Both the position numbers and the translations under genes were made by a program. Below the pieces are notes generated by a model. That model did not search any database, was not told the origin of the DNA, and worked only from the letters and a program-made list of their open reading frames with translations. 64,000 nt of DNA from Trichomonas vaginalis G3 (taxonomy: Eukaryota > Parabasalia > Trichomonadida > Trichomonadidae): assembly GCF_026262505.1 (NCBI RefSeq), contig NC_067207.1, forward strand, positions 19,374,082 through 19,438,081, read 5' to 3'. The first letter of the stretch is position 1. Each line of letters starts with the position of its first letter. Below, in pieces: positions 35,801-44,417 of this stretch.

Positions 35801-38442
35801 CATCAATAAGAAAGGAATTTCTCAGAAACATCAATTATAAATCTGATGACAAAAAATACGAGAAATTCAACTTTTTCGCAAAATGCAGAAAAATTTGTTC
35901 AAAAATTTATCAGTCAAAAAGTGGTTCTGAAATATACAATGAAATGAAACTCCAAAAGAGATGGATGGAGAAAAGAATCACTACATTCGAATACATTATT
36001 TACATGAACTATTTGAGTGGAAGATCATTCGCTGATGTTGAAAATTACCCTGTTTTTCCACAACCTCTCAAATTCCATGACATAAGAGGTCATTCATACA
36101 ACAGACAGCCTTCCCCTGCAAAAATTGATGCAAAGAATGTGTTGAATCAGCTGAGAAATGTTGAACCGTACAGAGAGGCATTTAAGAGGATTCAGGAGGG
36201 AGAATTAGTTGTTTGTTCCAATGATTCTTCTGAGGAATTCTCCCCTGAAAACTTCGTAACAATGATTCCATCTGATATAATGAATGATGACGATGACTCT
36301 TTCGACCAACTTAGATCTAATCCTTTCAACGACGACGAAAACTTCCAAAATTCTATCAAAATGATCACTTCACCTGACAAATTCCTTGAAAACGAAATTC
36401 CACAAACTAATGATTCTGGTCAAAATAATGAGAAAACTAATGATGTTTCTCAAAATAATGAGAAAACTAATGATGTTTCTCAAAATAATGAGAAAACTAA
36501 TGATATTTCTCAAAATAATGAGAAAACTAATGATGATTCTCAAAATAATGGAAATCAAAATGTGAAAATTAATGTAATTCCACAAATCAATGAGAAACAA
36601 AACGAATCTGGAAAAGATAATGAGAAATCTAATGAAAGAATTAATGAATCTGCACAAGATAATGAGAAACAAAATGAAATTGCTGAAAATTCTAATGAAA
36701 ATGATGGAAGTCAAAATGAGAAATCATCAAATGAAATTTCTAAAAATGAAGAAAAATCTAAGGAAAATTGTCAAAATGAAATTTCTTCAAATAATGAAAA
36801 TTTCAATGAAAAAGTGACAGAACTCACTAGTAATGATGAAAGTAAGGAGATTTCGAAGGAACTTATTCAAACTCTAGATAAATTTAATGAGAAATTAAAT
36901 CAAGTGTCAGAAATTAATGAAAAAGTAACAGAATTTACAAAAACCGATGAAAAGTTAAGTGAAAATACACAAATTAATGAAAGATTTTCCACTCCATCTT
37001 CGTTAGATAACTACAGTTCTCTTGATAACCAAGAAAACAAAGTAAATGAAAATTCAGAATTTTCGAATTCAGAAAAAATGTTTTCAAGTAACGAAACTGA
37101 TTTATTTAATTTAGAAAGTGAAAACTCAATAACAATCAGTTCCAATTCATCCTCCAAATCTCCAGGAATCTCTCCATCGCGTACACAAGGCGAAGAAATC
37201 GAAATAACAAACTTCAGAGTCTTCCAAAGTCTTCCACGAACTGATTTCTGCGAAAAAGAAAGTCCAACAAGAAGATCAACTTTCATTGGCTCGACAACTA
37301 CTTCCATCACTGATTTCAGTGGAATTCCTCAATTCGACCAAGAATCCGCTCTAGTTCCTGAAGTTTTCTGTGTTTCCACATTAACAAACGGACTTGGAAC
37401 GAACATAAAATGGGCATGTGACGGCGAACAACTGATGATTTCGATGATGTCCGCTTTAGAAGCATTCCAATTCACCACACAAGCGCATAAATGGTTTTCC
37501 GCAGCCTTCCCAACAGTTCTTAAGCAAGAACATCCACAAAGAGTTACGAATCCTGATATAGAAACAGTAACTGTTCCTTCACATCCTTTAGATACGAAAC
37601 CATTCAAGATATTAAGAGGATTTTGTTTTTGTGGACATTTAATCAAAGATATAATGAACCACACGAGTCAGATCGATATCAAACTTCCTCCTTCTTTTAA
37701 TAGATACTCATTAATTGATGGACATCATTCTACTTCTAAAGTTGTCATTTCCAATTTGTTCGGGAAACAGATTGATGTGTTTTCTCTTCGAAAAGAACCA
37801 CAACAATCAATTAATTTCGGACAAATAACTGATGGAGCTTTAGTTACTTGTTTATCTGTTTGTGGATCGAATTATTTAGTTGTTGGATCAACGGATTGTT
37901 CCATTTACGTTTTCTCTTTGAAAACAACGGAATTTCTTCAAAAAACGAGTTTCCACACACGACAAATTGTTTGTCTTGCATCGTGTTCTGCATCTAAACT
38001 TGTTATGAGTACTGATATCTGTGGAAATTGTGTTGTAGAAAGTGTTGCAAAGAAATCATTTTTGTGTTCATTTTCTTTGTCTTCTTTCAACACATTTTCT
38101 AAGTTATATCTGTTTCCAAGTGGATATTTCGTTGTTGTTAGCGTTGACGAAGACCAGAAACAAGTTTGCATCAGGTCAAGCACAATTTTCAACGCAAAAA
38201 CATTCAGGAAAAAGTATGCAGAAGGAAATTTAACATGCTGCAGAAAAGTTAAAGTTGATGGAATTGATAAAATTGTTATAGGTTTTGAGAATGGAGTGAT
38301 TAAGAGTTATTTAGTTCAGAATTTAACACTTAGTTTGACATTGAACACTCATATCAACACACCAACATTTTGCAGCGCTGGAAACACAGGAAAAATAATT
38401 TTGTGCGGTTCAAATAATACATTATACCTCCAATCTGTTTAA
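29884..38442 (+). CDS. BEACH-family giant protein with reduced BEACH core and WD repeats (2,852 aa)
   Basis: ATG 29884 lies 6 nt after a TCAATA initiator-like site. Residues 1-850 are helical/armadillo-like. A ConA-like lectin fold lies at about 850-1005 (FNVKFSARFDL, GIWTDFTFAFGQ). More helical repeats run to about 1600, followed by a charged KSD-rich linker. A PH-BEACH-like domain (about 1885-1990) precedes the BEACH entry signature RWMEKRITTFEYIIYMNYLS and GRSFADVENYPVFP (about 2025-2061), then VEPYREAFKRIQEGELV. The usual middle of BEACH is missing. Asn-rich SQNNEKTNDV repeats (about 2175-2222) and WD40-like repeats (about 2640-2850) follow. BEACH proteins act in vesicle trafficking, lysosome size and autophagy. 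The 8.6-kb frame is intact. Confidence 0.88.
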   Translation: MKKSALSAITKAGGSKLHVLWAKIYMVGPNPPKDFAQKFPTLEPLKNLIDFPGIDTADIKKACKQSNSPAELETKLVQLFNLDYNPTIEVGIINIIHKIQFPKYSEQAFTYFYFFCLRRIIRNLYLFDSSYEKLVENDSLLEHIDAIYTLCPLVAVLLLGQDKNYDLFEEVVPYLLDKLDSIWKPTFSNPKMKKTQAWLLEILTDLTRLLQMERMNGYDSTYNFVFNHFSSVLTDIPEDNFDETFVIPFRNVLAGLTTIYRLLSDQNKFEISTMATNILQIIVKFKNIQKKDVAAIGKQTLGLYAECSKALSADISINQFQVIINFVIWLIQSSSENHAPHKVVLPSKSKTLQPISTNYFNYVQMIPERQCASPASLQITASCLSDICQRSQHEKDLMAILAKSISENLQDFTSEQMQQFIGFVIDVIYKAKDQMIFDVFHSNWEYLLNERIFSLTGDSVVQNAISHLIVRLFNSSAELRSSILKALSVFISKDPENHILYFMPMFVTLFSMNDQNNFIEEFSTSPILEIFIQQAPENYDIYDFIRRISIKDPHSCFSVNKYTTFIFSSISEEDFKESAIYCIKIGMLSAKLSNTNEKTLISIFIFIIHTLNAFRKTNTKLGIIFIKLLREIYSEIPLNIFDDLFQLQIFEVIAEYCIFMMDEEMIHEMFKLFTEVSRLSLKILAKFTNQNFAIYKIIENALKNITFSISDDLYEFTCGGTQKGQPIVFRNPRALELLLLWSVNKPDEKEILSKLFQQCVVSFTSMDILTKVNTTAHLIKRLGNFNQSNDLSFAISDIISQLFRNTFTNSDLNEVISLIKDPSYKNPHMFLEVFYDFLKYPQIPFPNAYFHFNGLKSGIESIDLPLPDTFNVKFSARFDLNIMRSTLTFLTIKFKTETIKIDITSTQKIVITRKTQSNNFQFEPILTLNQGIWTDFTFAFGQNHMSITHYNKTQTFNIHPNQIRGLTNATIKIGDINSSFSQLGLPCEVSVIKFCDSEKIYASFDPLHVFRDKLADVYQGAPPITFSGEVYPYVIGIQTVVPTISALTNFIPLLSRLNDERIPFKEGSLLLKKFFNILTWCFTKRELLQEEFAKENLVQVLAGYIMNLDKSYLGSDTIKYLADIFNVITNSQMIISFIQDILFNFELLKKFESIIVLYFSNLLPKIFVDNQPKFEYFKDYETLIVGFIENDDKKIRDVIWKFIFSFFQSLKPKNITMKLITLASLQVDDFIKENLLSLTKSLVYSTDESDLKELETYDYILPFLDTIDSRYSKDCIIRLSKFLTTEQQEKLAFIMIYKLEDTNIISSCYEFIRKIIFVDEHKTNFAMMPFISKAMKYWSESEKSYIQNNFISIISNSPSIFPSFIENPLPLYWLSNIMLQCINIETDTIKFVVPFSLILTNMKKGQFPISNFLSFCITMQKETGRNFLCLYKRVIRDIIVKFSAKEDIVLSKEDLLWSFFVACFYDITFVQDKTKSDEDLTNDYVQLHLNSKITKANDIKSLGNIISGFDSSIIVKFRPTINPDHLDVMEMFLALIDEFTDTKISFDSKFRLSSCHVFSYIIVTFLRYGKMFNFESDVEKLTKILDKEDQIVSHCCSSIIIKEAKRNKLDIFNLEIYPLAFNDHDDSPELQMFLFEDKLCRICSSLSNQISLKSTEVSVDLRLKIIERIKGKQQETKRKVVIEQSPTKRQIRTQTTKRKTYQIDEKDLQLSLNEYYQSKKKNTFIEHKSPKSEVKSDIKETKSDIRKSKSDIKFSPEDFNSNEIKSDTRKTKSDNNLPKSDNNLQKSDTGEVPSDHDSENEFSEIDSLFVKLKEYGEETEQNALNNLRKLRANREETMRNYKKMIEKSAGPWSTNKDTEQNQLYLLNRTTKDGQRNCLVYKSKNTKKFDFVFDKNNVTYKCEATFVRVLDKFVGNLYLYDQQKLIVFYGNCEETEESKLLKIKYSDIDFIFYHDGGIVIITRQGSHYLLKISPSIRKEFLRNINYKSDDKKYEKFNFFAKCRKICSKIYQSKSGSEIYNEMKLQKRWMEKRITTFEYIIYMNYLSGRSFADVENYPVFPQPLKFHDIRGHSYNRQPSPAKIDAKNVLNQLRNVEPYREAFKRIQEGELVVCSNDSSEEFSPENFVTMIPSDIMNDDDDSFDQLRSNPFNDDENFQNSIKMITSPDKFLENEIPQTNDSGQNNEKTNDVSQNNEKTNDVSQNNEKTNDISQNNEKTNDDSQNNGNQNVKINVIPQINEKQNESGKDNEKSNERINESAQDNEKQNEIAENSNENDGSQNEKSSNEISKNEEKSKENCQNEISSNNENFNEKVTELTSNDESKEISKELIQTLDKFNEKLNQVSEINEKVTEFTKTDEKLSENTQINERFSTPSSLDNYSSLDNQENKVNENSEFSNSEKMFSSNETDLFNLESENSITISSNSSSKSPGISPSRTQGEEIEITNFRVFQSLPRTDFCEKESPTRRSTFIGSTTTSITDFSGIPQFDQESALVPEVFCVSTLTNGLGTNIKWACDGEQLMISMMSALEAFQFTTQAHKWFSAAFPTVLKQEHPQRVTNPDIETVTVPSHPLDTKPFKILRGFCFCGHLIKDIMNHTSQIDIKLPPSFNRYSLIDGHHSTSKVVISNLFGKQIDVFSLRKEPQQSINFGQITDGALVTCLSVCGSNYLVVGSTDCSIYVFSLKTTEFLQKTSFHTRQIVCLASCSASKLVMSTDICGNCVVESVAKKSFLCSFSLSSFNTFSKLYLFPSGYFVVVSVDEDQKQVCIRSSTIFNAKTFRKKYAEGNLTCCRKVKVDGIDKIVIGFENGVIKSYLVQNLTLSLTLNTHINTPTFCSAGNTGKIILCGSNNTLYLQSV
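36406..36560 (+). repeat. 42-bp coding tandem repeat (NNEKTNDVSQ) in the BEACH gene
   Basis: Four to five in-frame units of CAAAATAATGAGAAAACTAA and a following TGATGTTTCT segment encode SQNNEKTNDV-type repeats. Units are nearly identical at DNA level, so recent expansion is likely. Degenerate NEK/NEN repeats continue for another ~130 codons. Confidence 0.9.
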
Positions 38443-38808
38443 TATATCTATATTATTTATTTATTTTTTTTTTTCTTTTGTAAGTAAAATATTTATTCGT
38501 GTTAAAATTATTTTTTAGAATCATTATTCAAGAAAGATCATTAGAACTTAGTTTTCTCTCAATACAATTAATATGATTTTGATATTCATTCAAGAAGAAT
38601 ATTTTTTTTGTCATTCAGCTTTGAAGAATGTGTTTTTGTCATTCATTCAAGAAGAATTTCATAAAAACAATATTTGTGATTCCTCTTTCCTGGAAAATAT
38701 TTTTTTTACTTATCAACTAAAGATCTCATTCTTTCTGCAGAAAGAGGTATTTTAGCATGCACCTTTCCACCATGAGCCACCATTTGCTTCGTGGTTCAGA
38801 TCTATACG
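38443..38808. other. Intergenic sequence between convergent genes
   Basis: 366 bp of 3' flanking sequence. It contains three copies of an ATTCAAGAAGAAT-like motif (about 38585-38660) and a short ORF without support. Confidence 0.4.
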
Positions 38809-39768
38809 TCAGCGTATTGGCTCCAAAAGGTTCGTAGTTCTGGGGCGTAATCTTATTATATGAGGGTGTGGACGTGGTATGAAGCCATGTGCTTCACCCC
38901 AACCATAGGCAATTTCACCTGATGGACAGTTCTTTTCTTCTTCACTCCAACCAATACGCCATGGCTTTGATCCTCTTGTTGGGTCAAATGGAATTTCCCA
39001 CTTGTTTTCTTCGTTGGGCCTGCACATTGGCATTCCATATTCATCAGGCCAACATTCAACATTCGTAGTTCTGGGTATTCTTTTGATTACACGAGGGTGT
39101 GGACGTGGTATGAAGCCATGTGCTTCACCCCAACCATAGGCAATTTCACCTGATGGACAGTTCTTTTCTTCTTCACTCCAACCAATACGCCATGGCTTTG
39201 ATCCTCTTGTTGGGTCAAATGGAATTTCCCATTTGTTTTCTTCGTGGATATCGCAAACTGGCTGGCCAAATCTATCAGGACGACATACAACATTCGTAGG
39301 TCTGAGGTATCTTTCTTCTTGGAAAAAGCGTGGGAATCCATTCTTAGTTAAGTTTCGTCTCCTCATTATTAACCATCCTATAGGTGTTCCGAAAGGATGA
39401 TGAGCGCCAGTAAGTCCACTATATGGACAGTTCTTTTCTTCTTCACTCCAACCAGTACGCCATGGCCTTGGAGGTGCTATTGGATCAATTGGAAATTCCC
39501 ACTTGTTTTCTTCTTGGAAAAAGCGTGGGAATCCAGCTTCATGAGAAGGATCCCAAGGTCTTGGATGTCCATTCTTAGTTAAGTTTCGTTTCATCGCTAA
39601 TACAACTCCTATAGGTGTTCCGCAACGATGAAACTCGCACCAACCGGCGGAAAGTCCACCATATGGACAGTTCTTTTCTTCTTCACTCCAGCGAGGGAGA
39701 TAAACTCCTCTTCTTGTCCTAGAATGACTTGGATAGGAAAGACTTAAGCTTGAAAATACAAATAACAT
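38809..39768 (-). CDS. Secreted tandem-repeat protein, WSEEEKNCP family (319 aa)
   Basis: The product starts with a hydrophobic signal-like segment (MLFVFSSLSLSYPSHS). It then has four modules, each opening with (R/G)WSEEEKNCP at about residues 26, 108, 197 and 271. Modules carry ENKWE(F/I)P(F/I)DP, then PWR. The last two modules are almost identical at DNA level (about 38853-39030 against 39055-39240). Two NLTKNG sequons suit N-glycosylation. Cys are few (one NCP per module plus CRP/VCR type sites). No known domain is recognised, so a secreted or surface protein of unknown role is the most one can say. It is convergent with the BEACH gene. Confidence 0.65.
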   Translation of the reverse strand: MLFVFSSLSLSYPSHSRTRRGVYLPRWSEEEKNCPYGGLSAGWCEFHRCGTPIGVVLAMKRNLTKNGHPRPWDPSHEAGFPRFFQEENKWEFPIDPIAPPRPWRTGWSEEEKNCPYSGLTGAHHPFGTPIGWLIMRRRNLTKNGFPRFFQEERYLRPTNVVCRPDRFGQPVCDIHEENKWEIPFDPTRGSKPWRIGWSEEEKNCPSGEIAYGWGEAHGFIPRPHPRVIKRIPRTTNVECWPDEYGMPMCRPNEENKWEIPFDPTRGSKPWRIGWSEEEKNCPSGEIAYGWGEAHGFIPRPHPHIIRLRPRTTNLLEPIR

Positions 39769-40333
39769 AATGAATTTTATTTTTTTCAGATTCCATTGAA
39801 TTTTTTTGTTTATGAAATTTTTAACAAAATAGTTCAGAATTAGTTAAAAACGTAGGATTATACTAACTAATTTATCTGGCATTTTTGTCAAATGACATCG
39901 ATTCGTCATATGCCAGATTTCAAAAAGTTCAAAAAAAAAATTCCAAATAGAAAATCTCTTTTTTATGGCTATGGAGAATGACTTAAAAGTTAATAAAACT
40001 CTAATTTTCCATTATGAAGTCCCCCCAAATAGCTACATAGTGAAATGAAGAAAAGAATTCTAAGAATCAAGCTGATTTGAAGCCAGTATTTTCTTTGCTA
40101 TAATATGAGAAAATAGGACAAATGAATTTCATTCCACATCGGAAATTGACCAGATAAGATTTGTATTTTTGATTATGAGCTAATGAAGTTAAATTAATAT
40201 ATTTATTACTAAGTATATAGATGTATTATATTTAATCATTATACAAACATGTTTAATCTATAATTCATTTATAAATAAAACACAACAATAAAAATAAATC
40301 TGCACAATAAGATAATTAACTATATATGAATGA
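39769..40333. other. Intergenic sequence with one hairpin
   Basis: An imperfect hairpin lies at about 39873-39920: ATCTGGCAT and ATGCCAGAT, with inner ATGAC/GTCAT. Otherwise nothing is recognised in these 565 bp. Confidence 0.45.
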
Positions 40334-40753
40334 TTAGAGATTTTGCAAAACAGGGGCATTGTTCTTAGAGAAGAAATTGGTTGTTTCGCAGCAATCCTGA
40401 GAAATTCTTGATTTCAAGTCTTCAATTGACTTAAATGCACGCATTTTTCTGATGAAATGATGAACATAAACTGTAATCTTTTCGCCATAAATATCTTCAT
40501 CGAAGTTAAGAATATGAACTTCAAATGTTGGAGTAGTCATCTCGAATGTGACATTTTTGCCAATGGAGAATACACATTTATATTCAGGGCCATTGTTTAT
40601 TGAGCAAATTCCGCAATAAACACCGAAATCATCTTCAGAAAGATCAATGGTCCATGACTTCGGATCAATATTTGCTGTTGGAAAACCAAGTTGGCGGGAG
40701 CCCCTCTGAAAACCCTTAACAACTGTACCTGAGAAATGTGTGGGGAGTTTCAT
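40334..40753 (-). CDS. Riboflavin kinase
   Basis: The 139-aa product has the conserved order of eukaryotic riboflavin kinases: GTVVKGFQRGSRQLGFPTANI (nucleotide-binding GFPTAN) at about 10-29, FGVYCGICSI at about 43-52, a TFEMTTPTFEVHILNFDEDIYG stretch at about 69-90 with the catalytic Glu in FEVHIL, then KITVYVHHFIRKMRAFKSIEDLKSRI. The enzyme makes FMN from riboflavin and ATP. The size is slightly below the usual 150-160 aa, the C-terminus being short, but no key residue is missing. The initiator TCATTT lies 4 nt before the ATG. It is a cytosolic housekeeping gene; trichomonads need FMN for flavoproteins such as those of hydrogenosomes. Confidence 0.92.
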   Translation of the reverse strand: MKLPTHFSGTVVKGFQRGSRQLGFPTANIDPKSWTIDLSEDDFGVYCGICSINNGPEYKCVFSIGKNVTFEMTTPTFEVHILNFDEDIYGEKITVYVHHFIRKMRAFKSIEDLKSRISQDCCETTNFFSKNNAPVLQNL

Positions 40754-40757
40754 TTTA

Positions 40758-40763
40758 AAATGA
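40758..40763 (-). promoter_or_regulatory. Host initiator TCATTT of the riboflavin kinase gene
   Basis: On the minus strand TCATTTTAAAATG joins the initiator to the start codon with only a 4-nt gap, as in many trichomonad genes. Confidence 0.55.
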
Positions 40764-41520
40764 TGCTTTCACTTTTGAATACGTTCACATTTCTCTTCTC
40801 AATAAATCCAATAAACCTTCTTAATTTTTCTATCTCACTAGTAATTATATTATACATGAATTGTACTATATAAAATCATGAAAAATTTTTAACATAGTGC
40901 ATTTTGAGCCCTTAGAGGTAAAAACGAATGTACCTATGCAAGTATACAATATTTTTACTACGATTCTGTGCAAAAATTTTCATTAACCTCGTTCAAAATT
41001 TTCAAAAAATTTTGTGAAGAACGGGTAGAGGTAATTTTGAATAGCCATATAATTTCTGAATGCCAGCGATAATTATATCAAAAATCCGATTACAGTATGA
41101 ATATATTTTTTAAATCCTTTTATCGTAAGAAAACTTCTCAAAATTTAGAAAATTGAAAACTTTTCAAAATCTTATTTATTTACGAATAAACATACTATTT
41201 TCGTTCATTACTAAGCATTGATTAATGTGGTACAATTGGGTATCACTGAAATAATAGGATTTATGATGAATTGCAATTTCAAATTTCCGAAACTTCATGA
41301 ATGCTGTAAGTCTTGTTAAAAATTGAATAAGTAAGAGTTTTCTATTTCAATTTCAAGTTGCTGTATTAATTTTCGTCATAAAAAACATGCGTTGCTAACT
41401 ATATTTTAGTGGCAATCTATATAATCGAATCTATCGGTATTTTAGAGCTTAAAATATCTCCAAGAACGAACGGAGTAAATAATACTAATAATAAATATAA
41501 TTAATCCTTTTATTTTAAAA
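40764..41520. other. Intergenic sequence, nothing recognised
   Basis: 757 bp of AT-rich DNA with an unusual AAAATTTTC-rich stretch near 40970-41010. No supported ORF or repeat was found. Confidence 0.4.
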
Positions 41521-42243
41521 TCATGTTAAGAAAAATACAATTATTGGCGTAATAAATGAAAGCGGTAGATAGTAAGATGCTCTATATGTAGGACATGAAC
41601 TTATTGAATATATATAAGTAATGTTATCGGTTTTAAATGTAGAATATATAAAGTTGCCATAGGAGTATATTATTTCCTTTTGTCTATAATCTCTATATAC
41701 AATTATTGATTCTAAAACATTGCAGGACTGAAAGTTATATTGACCAAATTTCAAAAATGATTGAGGGAAAACTACATTTTTGAGAAACACAAGTCTCGAA
41801 AAAGCGGCATGCGATGCAGCAATAACACCATTTGGAATGTTATAAAATGTGATGTTTTTTGATGAAGGAAAATAAATCAATGTTTTCATATCTTTGGTAA
41901 ACAAAATTCCATCAACTGAGCAATAATTTTGATTTTCTGGATCAACATCTATATGCTCTAATCCCGGAGTGTCATCAAATGGATTATCGGTTGATAAATA
42001 TTTAACTCCTCTTGGAATTTTAAATGAGCGAACTTGAGTTCCAATTAAAATACCATTATCAATAGATGTTAACGAGTCTGGAAGGTAAACATATATTAAC
42101 TTTGAAAAATTCTTAAAACAGGCGTAGGGAATAGATAGAAAACCTTCAGAGATAGTGACACTAGTATATTGGGACCAGGACGTATCTGGCGGAAATGAAA
42201 CTGTGGTTGAATCAGTAAAGTTTAGTAAATAATTTTCAGACAA
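41521..42243 (-). pseudogene. BspA-like leucine-rich repeat protein, 5' incomplete
   Basis: The frame is open for 240 codons but has no ATG near its start; an in-frame TAA stands just before the first codon (TTG, 42243). Its sequence has the LRR_5/BspA pattern: YVYLPDSLTSIDNGILIGTQ, VRSFKIPRGVKYLST, YCSVDGILFTKDMKTLIYFPS and IPNGVIAASHAAFSRL. BspA-like proteins form a large trichomonad surface family. The C-terminus (SFITPIIVFFLT) is a short hydrophobic tail like the start of a membrane anchor with no cytoplasmic part. Most likely it is a truncated gene copy. A spliced or non-ATG start is possible but less likely. Confidence 0.65.
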
Positions 42244-42538
42244 ATGTTACTTTTCCTTTACAAAACAATGAAAGAATTTAATAATGATCCTATTGTTATA
42301 TAAACTCTCTTGAATATGAAGCGGAAACATATAACTTAAGTTGGATAGAACTCAATTGTTTCAAAAATAAGAAATTTTGATTGGATAATGCAATTTAATG
42401 CATATGCAATTTTGAGAATTTTGAAGTATTCATATTTTCTTTTCCAGAATAAAACCTTTTTGAATTTCGAAAAAATAAGAAAAAAATGTAAAAATTAAAT
42501 AAACGCGCTTTTTATACTTTTTCAGTTAGACCAACAAA

Positions 42539-43534
42539 TTATTGCTGATTATCATCAGCAGCAGCTCTTAAAGGATATGGGATATTTGCACATGAAGCTT
42601 TGTATTCTTCAAATTGGGTCTGAAGATTAGCTTTTGCAATAATTTTCTTGACGGCTTCTTGGCAATCGCCTCCGATGAAGAAATCTTTTCCTTTTCCGTA
42701 TACAAAAACTCCAGAGTAATTAAAGAATCCAAAAGTCAACCATGACTTGAATGCATGCCATGTTTCTCTTAATCTCCCTCCTTTCGCTTTAACCTTGTCA
42801 TAGTTGATGACAAATCTTGGAATTCCGGCTGGAACTTCTTCAACTAGATCTGCAAATGGATATACACCAAGGGATGTTCCAGTAATTATACAAAGATCGC
42901 AACTGTGGAAGTCTTCATACAAAGTTTGTTCGAATCTATCTGGCATCGCTTCACCGAAAAATGTAACATCAGGTTTAACATGTTCACCATCACAACTTGG
43001 ACAATGTGGAACAACAGCATTAGTCATATTGAGTCTTCTGTTTTCAAAGTTGGGTTGAATTTGACGTAAACATTCAGCTAAGGGTACTGCAGCATGGCAA
43101 TCACAGCAATGACATGTTGGAAGGGCTCCATGACATTGGACAAGCTTATCTTCTGGAAGGCCTCCTGGTATTTCCAATCCATCAACGTTTTGCGTGTAAA
43201 CTCTCTTTAATACACCGAGTTGGTTTAGATAACCAATAAAGTAGTGCATTTCGGTGGGTCTCGGCCATAAATCTTTTGGCCAAAGGTGACTAAATATCCA
43301 CCAAAAAGGTTTTGGATCGTCCATGAATACATCAATGTCAAAAACGAATGTCGGATCTCTAAATTTCAATCTAGAAGCTGACTTTAAGGTTGCATATATA
43401 CCAATTGCCGGAGATCTGAAATCTGGAATTCCAGCAGCAGTTGAAATTCCAGCTCCCGTTAAGACTATGACATTTTTATAGTTTCCGCTAATAATTTTTT
43501 GAGCTAATATTTCGCAAGGATCAGGTTTTGGCAT
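42539..43534 (-). CDS. Sir2-family NAD-dependent deacetylase (331 aa)
   Basis: All class I sirtuin motifs are present: VIVLTGAGISTAAGIPDFRS at about 19-38, TQNVDGLE at about 114-121, catalytic His in QCHGALP (about 133-139), and four zinc Cys (CHCCDC at about 141-146 and HCPSCDG at about 177-183). DVTFFGEAMP and ITGTSLGVYPFADL follow. The enzyme removes acetyl or acyl groups from lysines using NAD. The C-terminal extension (about 255-331) with FGFFNYSGVFVYGKGKDF is less conserved. Length is normal for the family, and no signal or membrane part is seen, so the nucleus or cytosol is likely. No clear initiator was spotted before the ATG. Confidence 0.95.
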   Translation of the reverse strand: MPKPDPCEILAQKIISGNYKNVIVLTGAGISTAAGIPDFRSPAIGIYATLKSASRLKFRDPTFVFDIDVFMDDPKPFWWIFSHLWPKDLWPRPTEMHYFIGYLNQLGVLKRVYTQNVDGLEIPGGLPEDKLVQCHGALPTCHCCDCHAAVPLAECLRQIQPNFENRRLNMTNAVVPHCPSCDGEHVKPDVTFFGEAMPDRFEQTLYEDFHSCDLCIITGTSLGVYPFADLVEEVPAGIPRFVINYDKVKAKGGRLRETWHAFKSWLTFGFFNYSGVFVYGKGKDFFIGGDCQEAVKKIIAKANLQTQFEEYKASCANIPYPLRAAADDNQQ

Positions 43535-44408
43535 TACTATAATTTAAAATATTTAATCGTTCATTCTACAACGTCAACTTTTTGAATAAACACATACAAC
43601 TAATTATACTTTTTTCTCAATTTTTTTGTCAGATTACAGTTTGTAAATCTTGATATCACTAATTTCGATCAAGTGTCATCATTCTTCATTAATGCGCATA
43701 TAACTCTTAGTTTGGCGTATATTAATCTCTGCATTTATACCAATTTTTAATCTAGGTTATATTTGAAAATTTTTCTAATTGGTAATACCCATCGATGACA
43801 CAATAGATTATTGCAATAACAGTTATATGTCTTGTGGTTACGAGAACTTTGTCATCTGACTATTTCCAATGGGTGTTTTCAACCTTTTTCGAATTAGCAG
43901 GATTTTGAAATATTTCTATCATACATCTGCGTACATATGATCAAATAGTCTGAAGCTTGCTAAAATCTCTTGAGTGAACATGCAGCTTTTCATCATTCTC
44001 ACCACATTTGTTCAACTCATTATTAAGCTGCAAATAATTTCAGAAATATGAATTAAATCATGCATTGATGTGAATTATTTCCAGAATATGGATTTATTGA
44101 TAAATCTAACAATTGTTGATGTGAATAAACAAATGGATGTTGATTCACATTGAAAGGAAACATTTTGGAAACTGTTTTTAATCTTAAAGATGTAGAAGCA
44201 AATCCATGAGCCAATAGTCATAAATCCGAAAATATACAGACATACGAAATATTAATTTTATTGAACAATATTATAAGTATTTAGCTGCTGCAAAGCTGTT
44301 TATTGCAGTTTGTTCCGTCCACAATGCAAGAGGAAATACAATTGCTTTTTCCATTTTCAAGATATAACACAGATCTTGATAAAAAATGATGAAAACTTAT
44401 TTTTCAAG
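43535..44408. other. Intergenic sequence, nothing recognised
   Basis: 874 bp upstream of the Sir2 gene and before the transposon at 44418. No convincing ORF, RNA gene or repeat was seen. Confidence 0.45.
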
Positions 44409-44417
44409 AAATTAAAT

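Noticed and set aside
36370-36714. 114-codon antisense ORF in the BEACH gene
   Set aside because: It is the shadow of the Asn-rich coding repeat and gives an Ile/Phe-only sequence.
39873-39920. Imperfect hairpin taken as a separate mobile element
   Set aside because: It is short, single copy in the window and has no target duplication.
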